Part shown: piece after piece, positions 36,667 through 44,413 of the stretch
Layout of the letters: the number at the start of each line of letters is the position of its first letter
Numbering within the stretch: position 1 is the first letter of the stretch
Assembly (NCBI RefSeq): GCF_016881405.1
Contig: NZ_WOFE01000001.1
Location: forward strand, 1,116,001 to 1,180,000
Direction: 5' to 3'
DNA length: 64,000 nt
From: Deefgea chitinilytica
GTDB lineage: Bacteria > Pseudomonadota > Gammaproteobacteria > Burkholderiales > Chitinibacteraceae
The notes under the pieces: generated by a model
What the model saw: the letters and a program-made list of their open reading frames with translations, nothing else
Told to the model about the DNA's origin: nothing
The model's database searches: none
Position numbers and translations under genes: made by a program

Positions 36667-37586
36667 GCCCATTTACCGAAATCCTCATCGGCATCCTACA
36701 GGTCATCGGCAATCTGGTGCTCTTTCTTGCCGTTGCTCCCTTTTTCGATGGCGTGGTACGCCGCGTGATGGCGCGCGTACAAAGTCGCCAAGGACCGCCG
36801 CTGGCACAGTCGTATTACGATATGTTCAAGTTGCTGGGCAAGGAGAATATTGATTCGGCGGGTATTTTGCCATTTCGATTAGCACCATTGATCGCGTTTG
36901 CGTCGATTTTGTGTGTGATCGCGATCCTACCTATCGCTGGCCGCGCGACAGCCTTGACCCCATATGCCGATGCAATCTCGCTAGTCTATTTGCTAACACT
37001 GGGCGGAGTGGCGGTCCTGCTCGGTGCTTTTGCTAGCAAGAACATTTACGCGCTGATTGGTGCCAGTCGCGAAATGACCACGATGATCATGGTCGAACCG
37101 ATTCTTTTCATGGTGTTGCTACTTGGCGTATTGAAAACAGGCAGCCTTGATTTAACCGCCGTCATCTACGGCACACCAATGGCCGCTTTTGGTTTGCCCG
37201 GTCTAGTCATGATCGCAGTCAGCTTGTTTGCCCTACAAGCTTTTGTCGCTCGACAGCCCTTTGATATTGCTGAAGCCGAACAAGAACTACTCGGTGGCCC
37301 TTTCATCGAGTACAGCGGCCCAAATTATGCGCTGTTCAAGTACTACATGATGCTCAAGCAAATGTTTTATGCCTATCTGCCCATTGCGATGTTTGTGCCA
37401 CTACTGGGCTCAGGGTTTTATTTAGTCGATCTGGCACTGCAGCTGGTGCTAACAGCCTTAGTATTCCTGCTGATTGGTCTTTTGTCGGCAACCCACCCGC
37501 GCTATCGGATTGACCAAGCGATTCGTTACTTCGGCGTGCTGTTTGTCATCGCGCTGGCCGCCATCAGTGCGGCTGTGATTTTCTGA
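36663..37586 (+). CDS. HycD-like (NuoH-type) membrane subunit
   Basis: The 307-residue length is identical to E. coli HycD as I recall it. About eight membrane segments are seen. The NuoH-family motifs include FFDGVVRRVMARVQSRQGPPLAQSYYDMFKLLGKE, the quinone-site loop equivalent, IGASREMTTMIMVEPILF and RQPFDIAEAEQELLGGPFIEYSGPNYALFKY. It anchors the soluble hydrogenase arm to the membrane arm. It overlaps the large-subunit gene by four bases (ATGA). Confidence 0.95.
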   Translation: MSPFTEILIGILQVIGNLVLFLAVAPFFDGVVRRVMARVQSRQGPPLAQSYYDMFKLLGKENIDSAGILPFRLAPLIAFASILCVIAILPIAGRATALTPYADAISLVYLLTLGGVAVLLGAFASKNIYALIGASREMTTMIMVEPILFMVLLLGVLKTGSLDLTAVIYGTPMAAFGLPGLVMIAVSLFALQAFVARQPFDIAEAEQELLGGPFIEYSGPNYALFKYYMMLKQMFYAYLPIAMFVPLLGSGFYLVDLALQLVLTALVFLLIGLLSATHPRYRIDQAIRYFGVLFVIALAAISAAVIF

Positions 37587-37605
37587 CCCGATTAAGGAGA
37601 AAGCC

Positions 37606-38148
37606 ATGTGGCTCACTAGCAAAATCAAGCAACTCCTAATGGTGATGAAACCCGGCGTGGTGACGCTGGATTATCCCAATGAGCGCCCGCCCGTCCCAGC
37701 CAATCTACGTGGACAACCTATTTTTGACCATCAAAAATGCATCGGCTGCGGCGGTTGCTCCGATCACTGCCCTGCGCGCTGTATTTTGGTGCGAGATGTC
37801 TGCCAAGAATTGCGCGTCATGTTGTATGAAGGCTCACGCTGCACCTACTGCGGTCGCTGTGCCGACATTTGCCCCGAAAAAGCCATCACGATGAGCAATA
37901 GTTTTGAGATTGCGTGTGATGACAAGGACGACATCACCACGCGGATGGAACTATTTATGATGACCTGCCAGCGCTGTGGGCGCTGTTACGAAATGGAAAA
38001 AACCAACGCCATCGACCGCATCAACCTCAAGGGATTCCGTTACGACAACCTTGAACAACGCGCACTCATCCGCAAGACAAGCGAAACCTTTGATCCTGCA
38101 TTACTGAAATCATCCAGCCAATACCAACGCCCAAGCAACAAGGAATAA
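37606..38148 (+). CDS. HycF-like (NuoI-type) polyferredoxin subunit
   Basis: The protein has 180 residues, the same length as HycF. Two [4Fe-4S] motifs are complete: CIGCGGCSDHCPARC and CTYCGRCADICPEKA. A third, incomplete CxxC-x2-C pattern (CQRCGRCYEME) follows. It conducts electrons from the peripheral donor module to the small subunit. An AAGGAGA ribosome site precedes the ATG. Where E. coli HycF receives electrons from HycB, here the donor would be the MopB or AsrA-like subunit. Confidence 0.94.
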   Translation: MWLTSKIKQLLMVMKPGVVTLDYPNERPPVPANLRGQPIFDHQKCIGCGGCSDHCPARCILVRDVCQELRVMLYEGSRCTYCGRCADICPEKAITMSNSFEIACDDKDDITTRMELFMMTCQRCGRCYEMEKTNAIDRINLKGFRYDNLEQRALIRKTSETFDPALLKSSSQYQRPSNKE

Positions 38149-38151
38149 ACC

Positions 38152-38679
38152 ATGCTGAAAAATCTCTGCAAGAAAATGTTTGGGAAATCAATTTGGGTTT
38201 ATCACTGCAACACCGGTGCCTGTAACGGTTGCGATATCGAGATTCTGAATATCCTGACCCCGTTTTACGACGTGGAGCGTTTCGGCATTAAGCTGGTTGC
38301 CTCACCACGTCACGCCGATGCGATGCTGATTTCCGGCGCAGTCACTCGCCCGACACTACCGCTCGTCAAGCGCGCCTATGAAGCGATCCCCAATCCGAAA
38401 CTGGTTTTCGCAATTGGCTCGTGTGCAACAGGTGGTGGCGCTTGGTTTGATAGCTACAACGTCACTGGCGGCGTCGATAAAGTGCTCGGCGTGAATTACT
38501 ACATCCCTGGCTGCCCTCCGCGCCCCGAAGCCATCCTGTATGGCGTTGCCCTCGCACTCGGGATGGTCGACCAGCAAGCTGCTCCGGTCGAGCTCAAGCA
38601 AATGGAATTCCCAATTGATATGTATGAACGCAATGAAGCATGGGAAAAACGTAATGTCATTTACGAGCTACTAAAGTAG
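38152..38679 (+). CDS. HycG-like (NuoB-type) [NiFe] hydrogenase small subunit
   Basis: The protein has 175 residues, somewhat shorter than HycG (255), because it ends soon after the fold core. The proximal [4Fe-4S] ligands are present: CNTGACNGCDIE, GSCATGG and IPGCPPRPE. It passes electrons to the Ni-Fe site in the HycE-like subunit. It starts three bases after the hycF-like stop codon. Its shortness means that it lacks the C-terminal extension of E. coli HycG. Confidence 0.95.
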   Translation: MLKNLCKKMFGKSIWVYHCNTGACNGCDIEILNILTPFYDVERFGIKLVASPRHADAMLISGAVTRPTLPLVKRAYEAIPNPKLVFAIGSCATGGGAWFDSYNVTGGVDKVLGVNYYIPGCPPRPEAILYGVALALGMVDQQAAPVELKQMEFPIDMYERNEAWEKRNVIYELLK

Positions 38680-38692
38680 GACGAAATCGACC

Positions 38693-39112
38693 ATGAAAAA
38701 AATCCTAGTTATCGACAAAGATACCGCAGCATGTGAAAACCTCGCTGCGCAATTGACAGCGCATGGTTTTGAAGTCCAATGCGCCCACTCGTCCGTCGAA
38801 GGCCGCAAACTCGCAATGACGCAACAGCCTGATGCAATCATCACTGAAGCGATGCTTGAAACAGATACTGCAGGCTTTGAGCTGATCTACCAAATCCGCG
38901 ATGAACGTGCCGAGTCTCGCTACGCAGCCATCCGCAGTACGCCAATTTTACTTTTGACCGGCATAGAACAAGTCACTCATTTCCGCTTTTCCTTAAACGA
39001 AAAGCAGACTTACCTCCCCCCAATCAGTGGCATGCTCAGTAAGCCGGTACAAATCGATAATTTAGTAGAAAAACTCCAGCAAATGCTGTTGACAAGCTCA
39101 GCCAGTGCCTAA
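38693..39112 (+). CDS. Stand-alone receiver-like protein with Glu at the phospho-acceptor site
   Basis: The 139-residue protein is a single receiver domain: ILVIDKD (acidic pocket Asp8 and Asp10), hydrophobic core and MLSKPVQ with the conserved Lys. The residue that should be the phosphorylated Asp is Glu52 (PDAIITEAML instead of the usual ILDLML), codon GAA. In other receivers Asp-to-Glu often mimics phosphorylation, so this may be a constitutively 'on' or phosphorylation-independent protein. There is no output domain. It starts 14 bp after the hycG-like gene and is probably part of the operon. Its role is unknown; a small interaction or assembly role is possible. Confidence 0.8.
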   Translation: MKKILVIDKDTAACENLAAQLTAHGFEVQCAHSSVEGRKLAMTQQPDAIITEAMLETDTAGFELIYQIRDERAESRYAAIRSTPILLLTGIEQVTHFRFSLNEKQTYLPPISGMLSKPVQIDNLVEKLQQMLLTSSASA

Positions 39113-39183
39113 CAAAAAGCGATCGCATACCTAATTCGCGTATGCATATTCAAGTCAGCCATTTTGGGAATCAAGGAATCGAG

Positions 39184-39765
39184 ATGAAACTTCACCGTGT
39201 TGTATTACCTAGCATTTTACTGCTGCTACCCATGCTTGCCATGGCTCACCCCCAAGGACACGCCGATAGTATGCTCAGCGGCTTTGCCCATCCATGGCTT
39301 GGCCTGGACCACCTGCTGGCCATGTTAGCGGTCGGCATGCTAGCCGCCACTCAGATCCAATTGCGGCAGCAACTATTCTGGATGATGGCATTTTTAATCA
39401 GTCTTGCAATGGGGGTATATATCTCAATACCAGATCAATTAATACCAACCGCAGAATACCTAGTATCTTTATCTGTTGGTTTGCTGGGTATCTCATTATG
39501 GCTCGCCAAAAAATTATCGCACCGAGCGATAAGCTGCATCATCATCGCTAGCGGCTTACTCCACGGCATCGTGCACGGGATTGAAATCCCTCACAACACG
39601 CAATCGAGCAGCTTTATCATCGGCATGCTCGTCGCCTCAATTGTGCTGCATCTGAGTGGATTAATCTGGCTCAATTGGGGTCGAAATCGTGCGTGGTCCT
39701 ATTTCCAAACCAGCACGGGCTTGGGTCTTGCAGCCAGCAGCGTCTTGCTGATACTCGGTTTATAA
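39184..39765 (+). CDS. hupE: HupE/UreJ-family nickel transporter
   Basis: The protein has 193 residues. A signal peptide or first segment (MKLHRVVLPSILLLLPMLAMAHP) is followed by the HupE hallmark HPWLGLDHLLAMLAVG, further membrane segments and HGIVHGIE near the middle, whose His residues handle nickel. The family imports Ni2+ for hydrogenase or urease. As the last gene of the hydrogenase cluster it would supply nickel to HypA and HypB. The ATG at 39184 is preferred because the signal peptide starts there, although an in-frame ATG occurs at 39142. Confidence 0.92.
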   Translation: MKLHRVVLPSILLLLPMLAMAHPQGHADSMLSGFAHPWLGLDHLLAMLAVGMLAATQIQLRQQLFWMMAFLISLAMGVYISIPDQLIPTAEYLVSLSVGLLGISLWLAKKLSHRAISCIIIASGLLHGIVHGIEIPHNTQSSSFIIGMLVASIVLHLSGLIWLNWGRNRAWSYFQTSTGLGLAASSVLLILGL

Positions 39766-40233
39766 GTCAAATCAATCGCCCACAACGCCGTTCTGAGCGC
39801 CCCTGGTATTGGCGGTAAAACTCATATGCGAGCGATTGTGGGCGAGTGCCTTTGCACTTTCCCATCATGGTCTGTGCCAATGCAGCTAGCTAACTGATCG
39901 TGAGCGATCAAACTAGCTCGACAATAACAAGCAGAACAGCAAAGTCAATCGCCTGCAACTCATCAACAAGCCGCAGTGTTATCGTGATTCAAACCGCATT
40001 TGAAAACATCTAGCATTTTCTGCTGTTTCAACGCAAAAAGTACGGACTTAGCTTCTACATTCTTTTGACTGGCTTTGCCAGAGATGAACAATCTCGCATT
40101 CACTACTGACAAAAACTCTGGGGTATACAGCCACTTAATATACCATTTAAGAATATAGTTTTAATTTATAAGTATTTAAAAGAATAAACAAAGCATGCAA
40201 TCATCATCCTACTCACTCACAGGAAACGATGAT
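39766..40233. other. 468-bp gap with clustered inverted repeats
   Basis: No gene is seen. TCGCCCACAA (39776-39785) is the exact complement of TTGTGGGCGA (39836-39845), 50 nt apart. AGTGC and GCACT (39845-39858) form a small hairpin. A nested hairpin follows: AGCTAG (39884-39889) with CTAGCT (39913-39918), enclosing TGATCG (39895-39900) with CGATCA (39905-39910). The last 80 bases before sbp are AT-rich, as expected for a CysB-type controlled promoter, but no site is certain. Confidence 0.5.
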
Positions 40234-41244
40234 ATGTTACTCAAGCCCTTCTCTCTCATACTCTCTTTGTCCATTTTTAGTGCTAGCGCTTTTGCTGCCA
40301 ATATTGAATTACTCAATGTTTCGTACGATCCAACCCGCGAGCTGTATCAGGACTATAACAAAGCGTTTAGCGCCTATTACAAAAAGAAAACGGGCGATGA
40401 CGTAACGATTAAACAATCGCACGGCGGCTCGGGCAAGCAAGCGCGCTCAGTTCTCGATGGCCTTGAAGCTGATGTAGTGACTTTAGCGCTAGCTTATGAC
40501 ATTGATGTACTCGCTACAGAACAAGCCAAGTTACTCAAACCGAATTGGCAAAAACAATTTCCTGACAATTCTTCACCGTACACCTCGACGATTTTGTTCT
40601 TGGTGAAAAAAGGCAATCCAAAAGGGATTAAAGACTGGAATGATTTGATTCGCCCCGATGTGCAGGTAATCACACCGAATCCAAAAACCTCCGGTGGCGC
40701 GCGCTGGAATTACTTGGCGGCTTGGGGTTGGGCGAAAAAAACCTACGGCTCCGATGAAAAAGCCCGTGAGTTTGTCCAAAAGCTATTTAAAAACGTCCCA
40801 GTCTTAGACACCGGCGCGCGTGGTTCGACCGTAACCTTCACCCAACGTGGCATTGGTGATGTCTTGGTCACTTGGGAAAACGAAGCAGAGCTGGTTTTCC
40901 GTGAAGTGGGTCGCGATAAATTCGAAGTCGTTGCCCCCGCTTACTCAATTAAAGCTGAGCCGCCAGTGGCTGTCGTTGATAAAAACGTCGACAAAAAAGG
41001 TACGCGTAAAGTAGCTGCCGAATACTTAAGCTATTTGTATTCGAAAGAAGGCCAAGAAATCATCGCCCAAAACTACTATCGCCCTGTTGATAAAGACATT
41101 GCCGCCAAATACGCCAAGCAATTCCCTAAAGTGCAACTGTTCGATATTGATGATGTCTTTGGTGGATGGACTAGCGCACAAAAAATTCACTTTAGTGATG
41201 GCGGCATTTTCGACCAAATTATCAATGCCAATACTAAAAAATAA
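40234..41244 (+). CDS. sbp: Periplasmic sulfate-binding protein, copy 1
   Basis: The 336-residue protein has a signal peptide ([22 protein letters not shown]), then [23 protein letters not shown], the Sbp start, [29 protein letters not shown] (sulfate-contacting loop), [18 protein letters not shown] and [20 protein letters not shown]. It delivers sulfate or thiosulfate to the CysTWA transporter. A ribosome site (AGGAAA) precedes the ATG; an upstream ATG at 40195 would destroy the signal peptide. It is separated from the cys transport genes by three unrelated reading frames, unlike copy 2. Confidence 0.95.
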   Translation: MLLKPFSLILSLSIFSASAFAANIELLNVSYDPTRELYQDYNKAFSAYYKKKTGDDVTIKQSHGGSGKQARSVLDGLEADVVTLALAYDIDVLATEQAKLLKPNWQKQFPDNSSPYTSTILFLVKKGNPKGIKDWNDLIRPDVQVITPNPKTSGGARWNYLAAWGWAKKTYGSDEKAREFVQKLFKNVPVLDTGARGSTVTFTQRGIGDVLVTWENEAELVFREVGRDKFEVVAPAYSIKAEPPVAVVDKNVDKKGTRKVAAEYLSYLYSKEGQEIIAQNYYRPVDKDIAAKYAKQFPKVQLFDIDDVFGGWTSAQKIHFSDGGIFDQIINANTKK

Positions 41245-41324
41245 TTCGTTCAACTTAAGGCACGCGCATACAACAAACACCGCTGCGCAGTAAAGAACGA
41301 GCTGTGCTGCATGCCTAAAGCATT

Positions 41325-41373
41325 ATGTATTGCTCTCTACTTATTGAAATTCAATACCTAGAGAGCAATACAT
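41325..41373. repeat. Near-perfect 49-nt palindrome containing 45-nt repeat copy 2 (41327-41371)
   Basis: ATGTATTGCTCTCTA (41325-41339) is the exact complement of TAGAGAGCAATACAT (41359-41373). The 19-nt spacer contains its own palindrome TATTGAA-A-TTCAATA, so almost the whole element can fold into one hairpin. The inner 45 nt match copy 1 at 9744-9788 in layout and in the right-hand 19 bases except one. It lies 81 bp after the first sbp stop codon and could stabilise or end that transcript. Confidence 0.8.
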
Positions 41374-41485
41374 TCACTTTTATCAGCACTCCATTATTAG
41401 CTTAGCACTCAAAGATCGCCGTTCGCCATCGTCGTTACCGCTCTATTGCTGCGATGACGTTCATGTGCTTTTGAAGGAATATGCC

Positions 41486-42298
41486 ATGAATTGGCCTTTT
41501 ACCCATCCAGATATACGAATTCCAGTACCGCCTGAAATTGCCAAAGAATGGCCAGATAGTTTATTTCATATTGATTCTTTTCATGGCGTCATGGTCAAAG
41601 CGCTGGGCTCAACGCTGTCATCTGCCTTTCAACCCATTTTTGATCGACAAGGTGTACGGTTTGGTGACGAAGCCTTATTACGCGCCACTGTCAGACACAA
41701 GGCCATCTCGCCACAACAAGCTTTCGATGCGGCACGACAAGGCGACAAATTAATTGCCTTTGATCGCTTATGCCGAACACTGCATGTGATGAATTTTGCC
41801 AGCTATGCACCGCAAGATCGATTGCTCTTTCTGAATGTGCACCCTGAGCTTTTAGTGCAAATCAATGACCACGGTGCTTACTTTGAACGCATTCTAAATA
41901 GTTTGGGTTTTAGCCCAAATCAGGTGGTGCTCGAACTATTAGAAAATGATGCCGCGGCAATTGACGCTAGTGCGATTGGTCGTGCGGTGAAGAACTATCG
42001 AGCCAAGGGCTATCGAATTGCATTAGATGACTTTGGTCATGGCCTAGCTAATTTAGACCGTTTATGGCTACTCGAGCCTGATTTCGTCAAGCTCGATCGC
42101 CATATTCTGATGGTGGCCAGCCAGCAAGATAAAGCCAGAAACGGCTATGCCAAATTAGTGTCTTTATTACACGATGCAGGCAGCACCGTCATTGCCGAAG
42201 GCGTAGAAACGCTGGAGCAAAAAGCAATTGCTTTGGACAGTGGCGTCGACGGATTGCAAGGTTTCTTACTCGCGCATCCAAAATTTAGGCCGATTTAA
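41486..42298 (+). CDS. EAL-domain protein, probable c-di-GMP phosphodiesterase
   Basis: The protein has 270 residues. After a short N-terminal part with no sensor domain it is an EAL domain: FQPIFDRQGVRFGDEALLRA (EAL), FLNVHPELL, VVLELLEN, RIALDDFGHGLANLDRLW (DDFG), PDFVKLDRHIL and VIAEGVETLEQ. Most metal and catalytic residues are there; the loop after DDFG is GHGLANL rather than GTGYSSL, so activity is likely but less certain. There is no signal peptide. The ATG at 41486 has GAAGGAA upstream; the in-frame GTG at 41465 is less likely. Confidence 0.85.
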   Translation: MNWPFTHPDIRIPVPPEIAKEWPDSLFHIDSFHGVMVKALGSTLSSAFQPIFDRQGVRFGDEALLRATVRHKAISPQQAFDAARQGDKLIAFDRLCRTLHVMNFASYAPQDRLLFLNVHPELLVQINDHGAYFERILNSLGFSPNQVVLELLENDAAAIDASAIGRAVKNYRAKGYRIALDDFGHGLANLDRLWLLEPDFVKLDRHILMVASQQDKARNGYAKLVSLLHDAGSTVIAEGVETLEQKAIALDSGVDGLQGFLLAHPKFRPI

Positions 42299-42348
42299 AT
42301 GCTGCAATTGATTTTTGCATCAACAACCTCAGCAAAAGAACATAAAAA

Positions 42349-42942
42349 ATGGATCCTATAGATCAATGGTTAGAGGCTGGCAATCGCGTGCTGATTGCCC
42401 CCGGTTGGAATAACTCGGGCGAGGCTCACTGGCAATCACGCTGGCAAGCACGCTACCCACAATTTGAGCGAATCAACCAAATAGACTGGCAACATCCGCA
42501 AGCCAGTGCCTGGGTACGCCAATTTGAACAAAAAATTGCCGAGCGCGATGTCCCCACTGTGATTGTGGCGCATAGCTTGGCGTGCGCGACGCTCGCTCAC
42601 TGGAGCGCTTTATACGGCCAAGATCGCTGCGTGCAAGGCGCACTACTGGTCGCTCCGGCCGATGTGATGCGGCCTGAAGCACCCGACAATTTTCGCGGCT
42701 TTGCCCCGCTCCCCTATATTCCTTTGCGTTTCTTGAGCTGGGTCGTGGGAAGCAATAACGATCACAGCTGCACCGAAGAACGTGCCAGCCAACTAGCCAG
42801 CACCTGGCAAAGCAAGCTAACTATTTTGCCTGATGCCAGGCATATTAATGTGGAATCAGGGCACGGAGATTGGCCTGAGGGCTTGCAATTTTTAAGGCGA
42901 CTGATTGCTCTCACGCTGAATATCAATGAGAGCATTGATTAA
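42349..42942 (+). CDS. RBBP9/YdeN-family alpha/beta hydrolase
   Basis: The 197-residue protein starts with VLIAPGWNNSGEAHWQSRWQARYPQFERINQIDWQHP, the N-terminal signature of this small serine-hydrolase family. The nucleophile Ser lies in VIVAHSLACATLAHW; the Asp and His are likely in TILPDARHINVESGHGDWPEG. No lid domain is present. The physiological substrate in bacteria is unknown. It lies 50 bp after the EAL gene and is probably co-transcribed with it. Confidence 0.87.
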   Translation: MDPIDQWLEAGNRVLIAPGWNNSGEAHWQSRWQARYPQFERINQIDWQHPQASAWVRQFEQKIAERDVPTVIVAHSLACATLAHWSALYGQDRCVQGALLVAPADVMRPEAPDNFRGFAPLPYIPLRFLSWVVGSNNDHSCTEERASQLASTWQSKLTILPDARHINVESGHGDWPEGLQFLRRLIALTLNINESID

Positions 42943-43131
42943 ATGACGTTTTGCTTTGATGAACACTCTCCGCATTTACTCTCATTTCCTACTGGAGATT
43001 CAACTTATGCTCCAGGATAGGATGGACGTCTTGTTTATCTAGCAGATCAGGCATGGATCCCCGCAGGCCTCTCACTTTGGGAAATTGCTTGTGATTTAAA
43101 CCCAGACAGACAACAGTCCTTCACTCAATAA
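42943..43131 (+). pseudogene. Remnant of a gene with a GWDG...WIPAGLSLWE-type domain, broken by an amber stop
   Basis: Directly after the hydrolase stop codon an ATG opens a 62-codon frame (MTFCFDEHSPHLLSFPTGDSTYAPG) that is broken once by TAG at 43018-43020. It continues DGRLVYLADQAWIPAGLSLW, then EIACDLNP, and ends at a TAA at 43129-43131. The pattern G(W)DG...(W/F)(V/I)PxGxSxWE is, as I recall it, the start of a domain in large NTPase and nuclease-like proteins, several of them defence-related. There the residue before DG is Trp, so the TAG looks like a mutated TGG. The rest of the gene is gone. A terminator overlaps its end. Confidence 0.5.
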
Positions 43132-43146
43132 AGGGCTGTTTTTTTC
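43113..43146 (+). terminator. Intrinsic terminator after the hydrolase/remnant
   Basis: ACAGTCCTT and AAGGGCTGT pair with one mismatch (G-T) around a ten-base loop, followed by seven T. It would end transcription of the EAL-hydrolase unit before the second sbp gene. Confidence 0.75.
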
Positions 43147-43287
43147 TGATCCCTACTCAACAACACAGCAGTCACCCTAGACTCAGCAAAAAAACATTTA
43201 ATTATATAAAAATAATTTTATATTCTTTGTAGATCTATACCTAAATTGTTAAAGTCAACCTCATCTCAATAAATTGGAAATAGCCCG

Positions 43288-44292
43288 ATGTTCTCCATTC
43301 GCCAGTTGACACTCGCCCTAACGCTCAGCAGCTTCGCCACTTTGGCTGTTGCCGATACGACCATTCTGAACGTGTCGTATGACGTGATGCGTGATTTTTA
43401 TAAAGACTATAACCCTGCGTTCAAAAAATATTACGCCAGTAAAGACAACCTAACGATTCAGCAATCGCACGGCGGCTCCAGCAAACAAGCACGTTCGGTG
43501 ATTGATGGACTTGAAGCGGATGTGGTGACGATGAATATGTCGACCGACATCGATGCGATTGTCGAAAAAGGCAAGCAAATCAGCCCTGGCTGGGAAAAGA
43601 AGTTCCCAAATGAAGCCGCGCCTTTTTCTAGTTTGCAAGTATTGATTGTGCGTAAAGGCAATCCAAAAGGCATCAAAGATTGGAATGATTTGACCAAGCC
43701 AGGCGTGGCTGTTGTGGTACCCAATCCAAAAACCAGTGGCAATGGCCGCTATACCTTCCTTGCCGCTTGGGGCGCAGCCTTGAAACAAAATGGCGGCAAC
43801 GAAGCCAAAGCGCGTGAATTCACTAGTGCTATTTTTGCCAATGTACCGGTACTGGACGCGGGTGGCCGTGCAGCAACCACTACATTTATGCAGCGCCAAA
43901 TCGGTGATGTGCTGGTGACGTTCGAGAATGAAGCCGAAATGATTGCGCGCGAGTTTGGCCGTGGCAATTTTGAAGTGGTCTATCCATCGATTTCAATCGA
44001 TGCTGATTTACCCGTCGCAGTCGTGGATAAAGTCGTTGATAAACGTGGTACTCGTGCGCCAGCGACCGAATATTTGCGCTACTTGTGGAGCCCAGAAGGT
44101 CAAGAAATTGCAGCGCAAAACTATCTACGCCCACGTAATGCCACAGTGGCAGCAAAATATGCCAAACAATTCCCTGCCGTGAAATTATTCGGCGTCGACC
44201 TATTCGGCGGCTTGCCCGCTGCACAGAAAAAATTCTTCGATGATGGTGCGATTTACGATCAAATCGCCGCTGAAATTGCGAAGAAAAAATAA
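43288..44292 (+). CDS. sbp: Periplasmic sulfate-binding protein, copy 2
   Basis: The 334-residue protein has a signal peptide (MFSIRQLTLALTLSSFATLAVA) and the Sbp motifs [67 protein letters not shown] and the C-terminal YDQIAAEIAKK. It is clearly related to copy 1 (40234) but diverged, for example [34 protein letters not shown] versus the copy-1 segment. It sits directly upstream of cysT, 121 bp away, the usual position for the transporter's own binding protein. The upstream 90 bp are very AT-rich. Confidence 0.95.
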   Translation: MFSIRQLTLALTLSSFATLAVADTTILNVSYDVMRDFYKDYNPAFKKYYASKDNLTIQQSHGGSSKQARSVIDGLEADVVTMNMSTDIDAIVEKGKQISPGWEKKFPNEAAPFSSLQVLIVRKGNPKGIKDWNDLTKPGVAVVVPNPKTSGNGRYTFLAAWGAALKQNGGNEAKAREFTSAIFANVPVLDAGGRAATTTFMQRQIGDVLVTFENEAEMIAREFGRGNFEVVYPSISIDADLPVAVVDKVVDKRGTRAPATEYLRYLWSPEGQEIAAQNYLRPRNATVAAKYAKQFPAVKLFGVDLFGGLPAAQKKFFDDGAIYDQIAAEIAKKK

Positions 44293-44413
44293 CTCGTAGT
44301 CGTTTAAGTGCAATACAAAAAATAGGTATATTGCTGCAGCTATTCATTTTCATTATCTACAGCAACATACACCAAACTGCACCGACTAGATTGAGTCGCA
44401 AAAAGGAATCTGT

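Noticed and set aside
28737-38679. Annotation of the operon as a standard formate hydrogenlyase (fdhF-hyc)
   Set aside because: There is no HycB, the FdhF-like protein lacks Sec/Cys140 and Arg333 equivalents, and an NAD(P)H-type diaphorase pair is present.
43450-44353. Two overlapping minus-strand frames of about 150 codons
   Set aside because: They are antisense to the second sulfate-binding protein gene.
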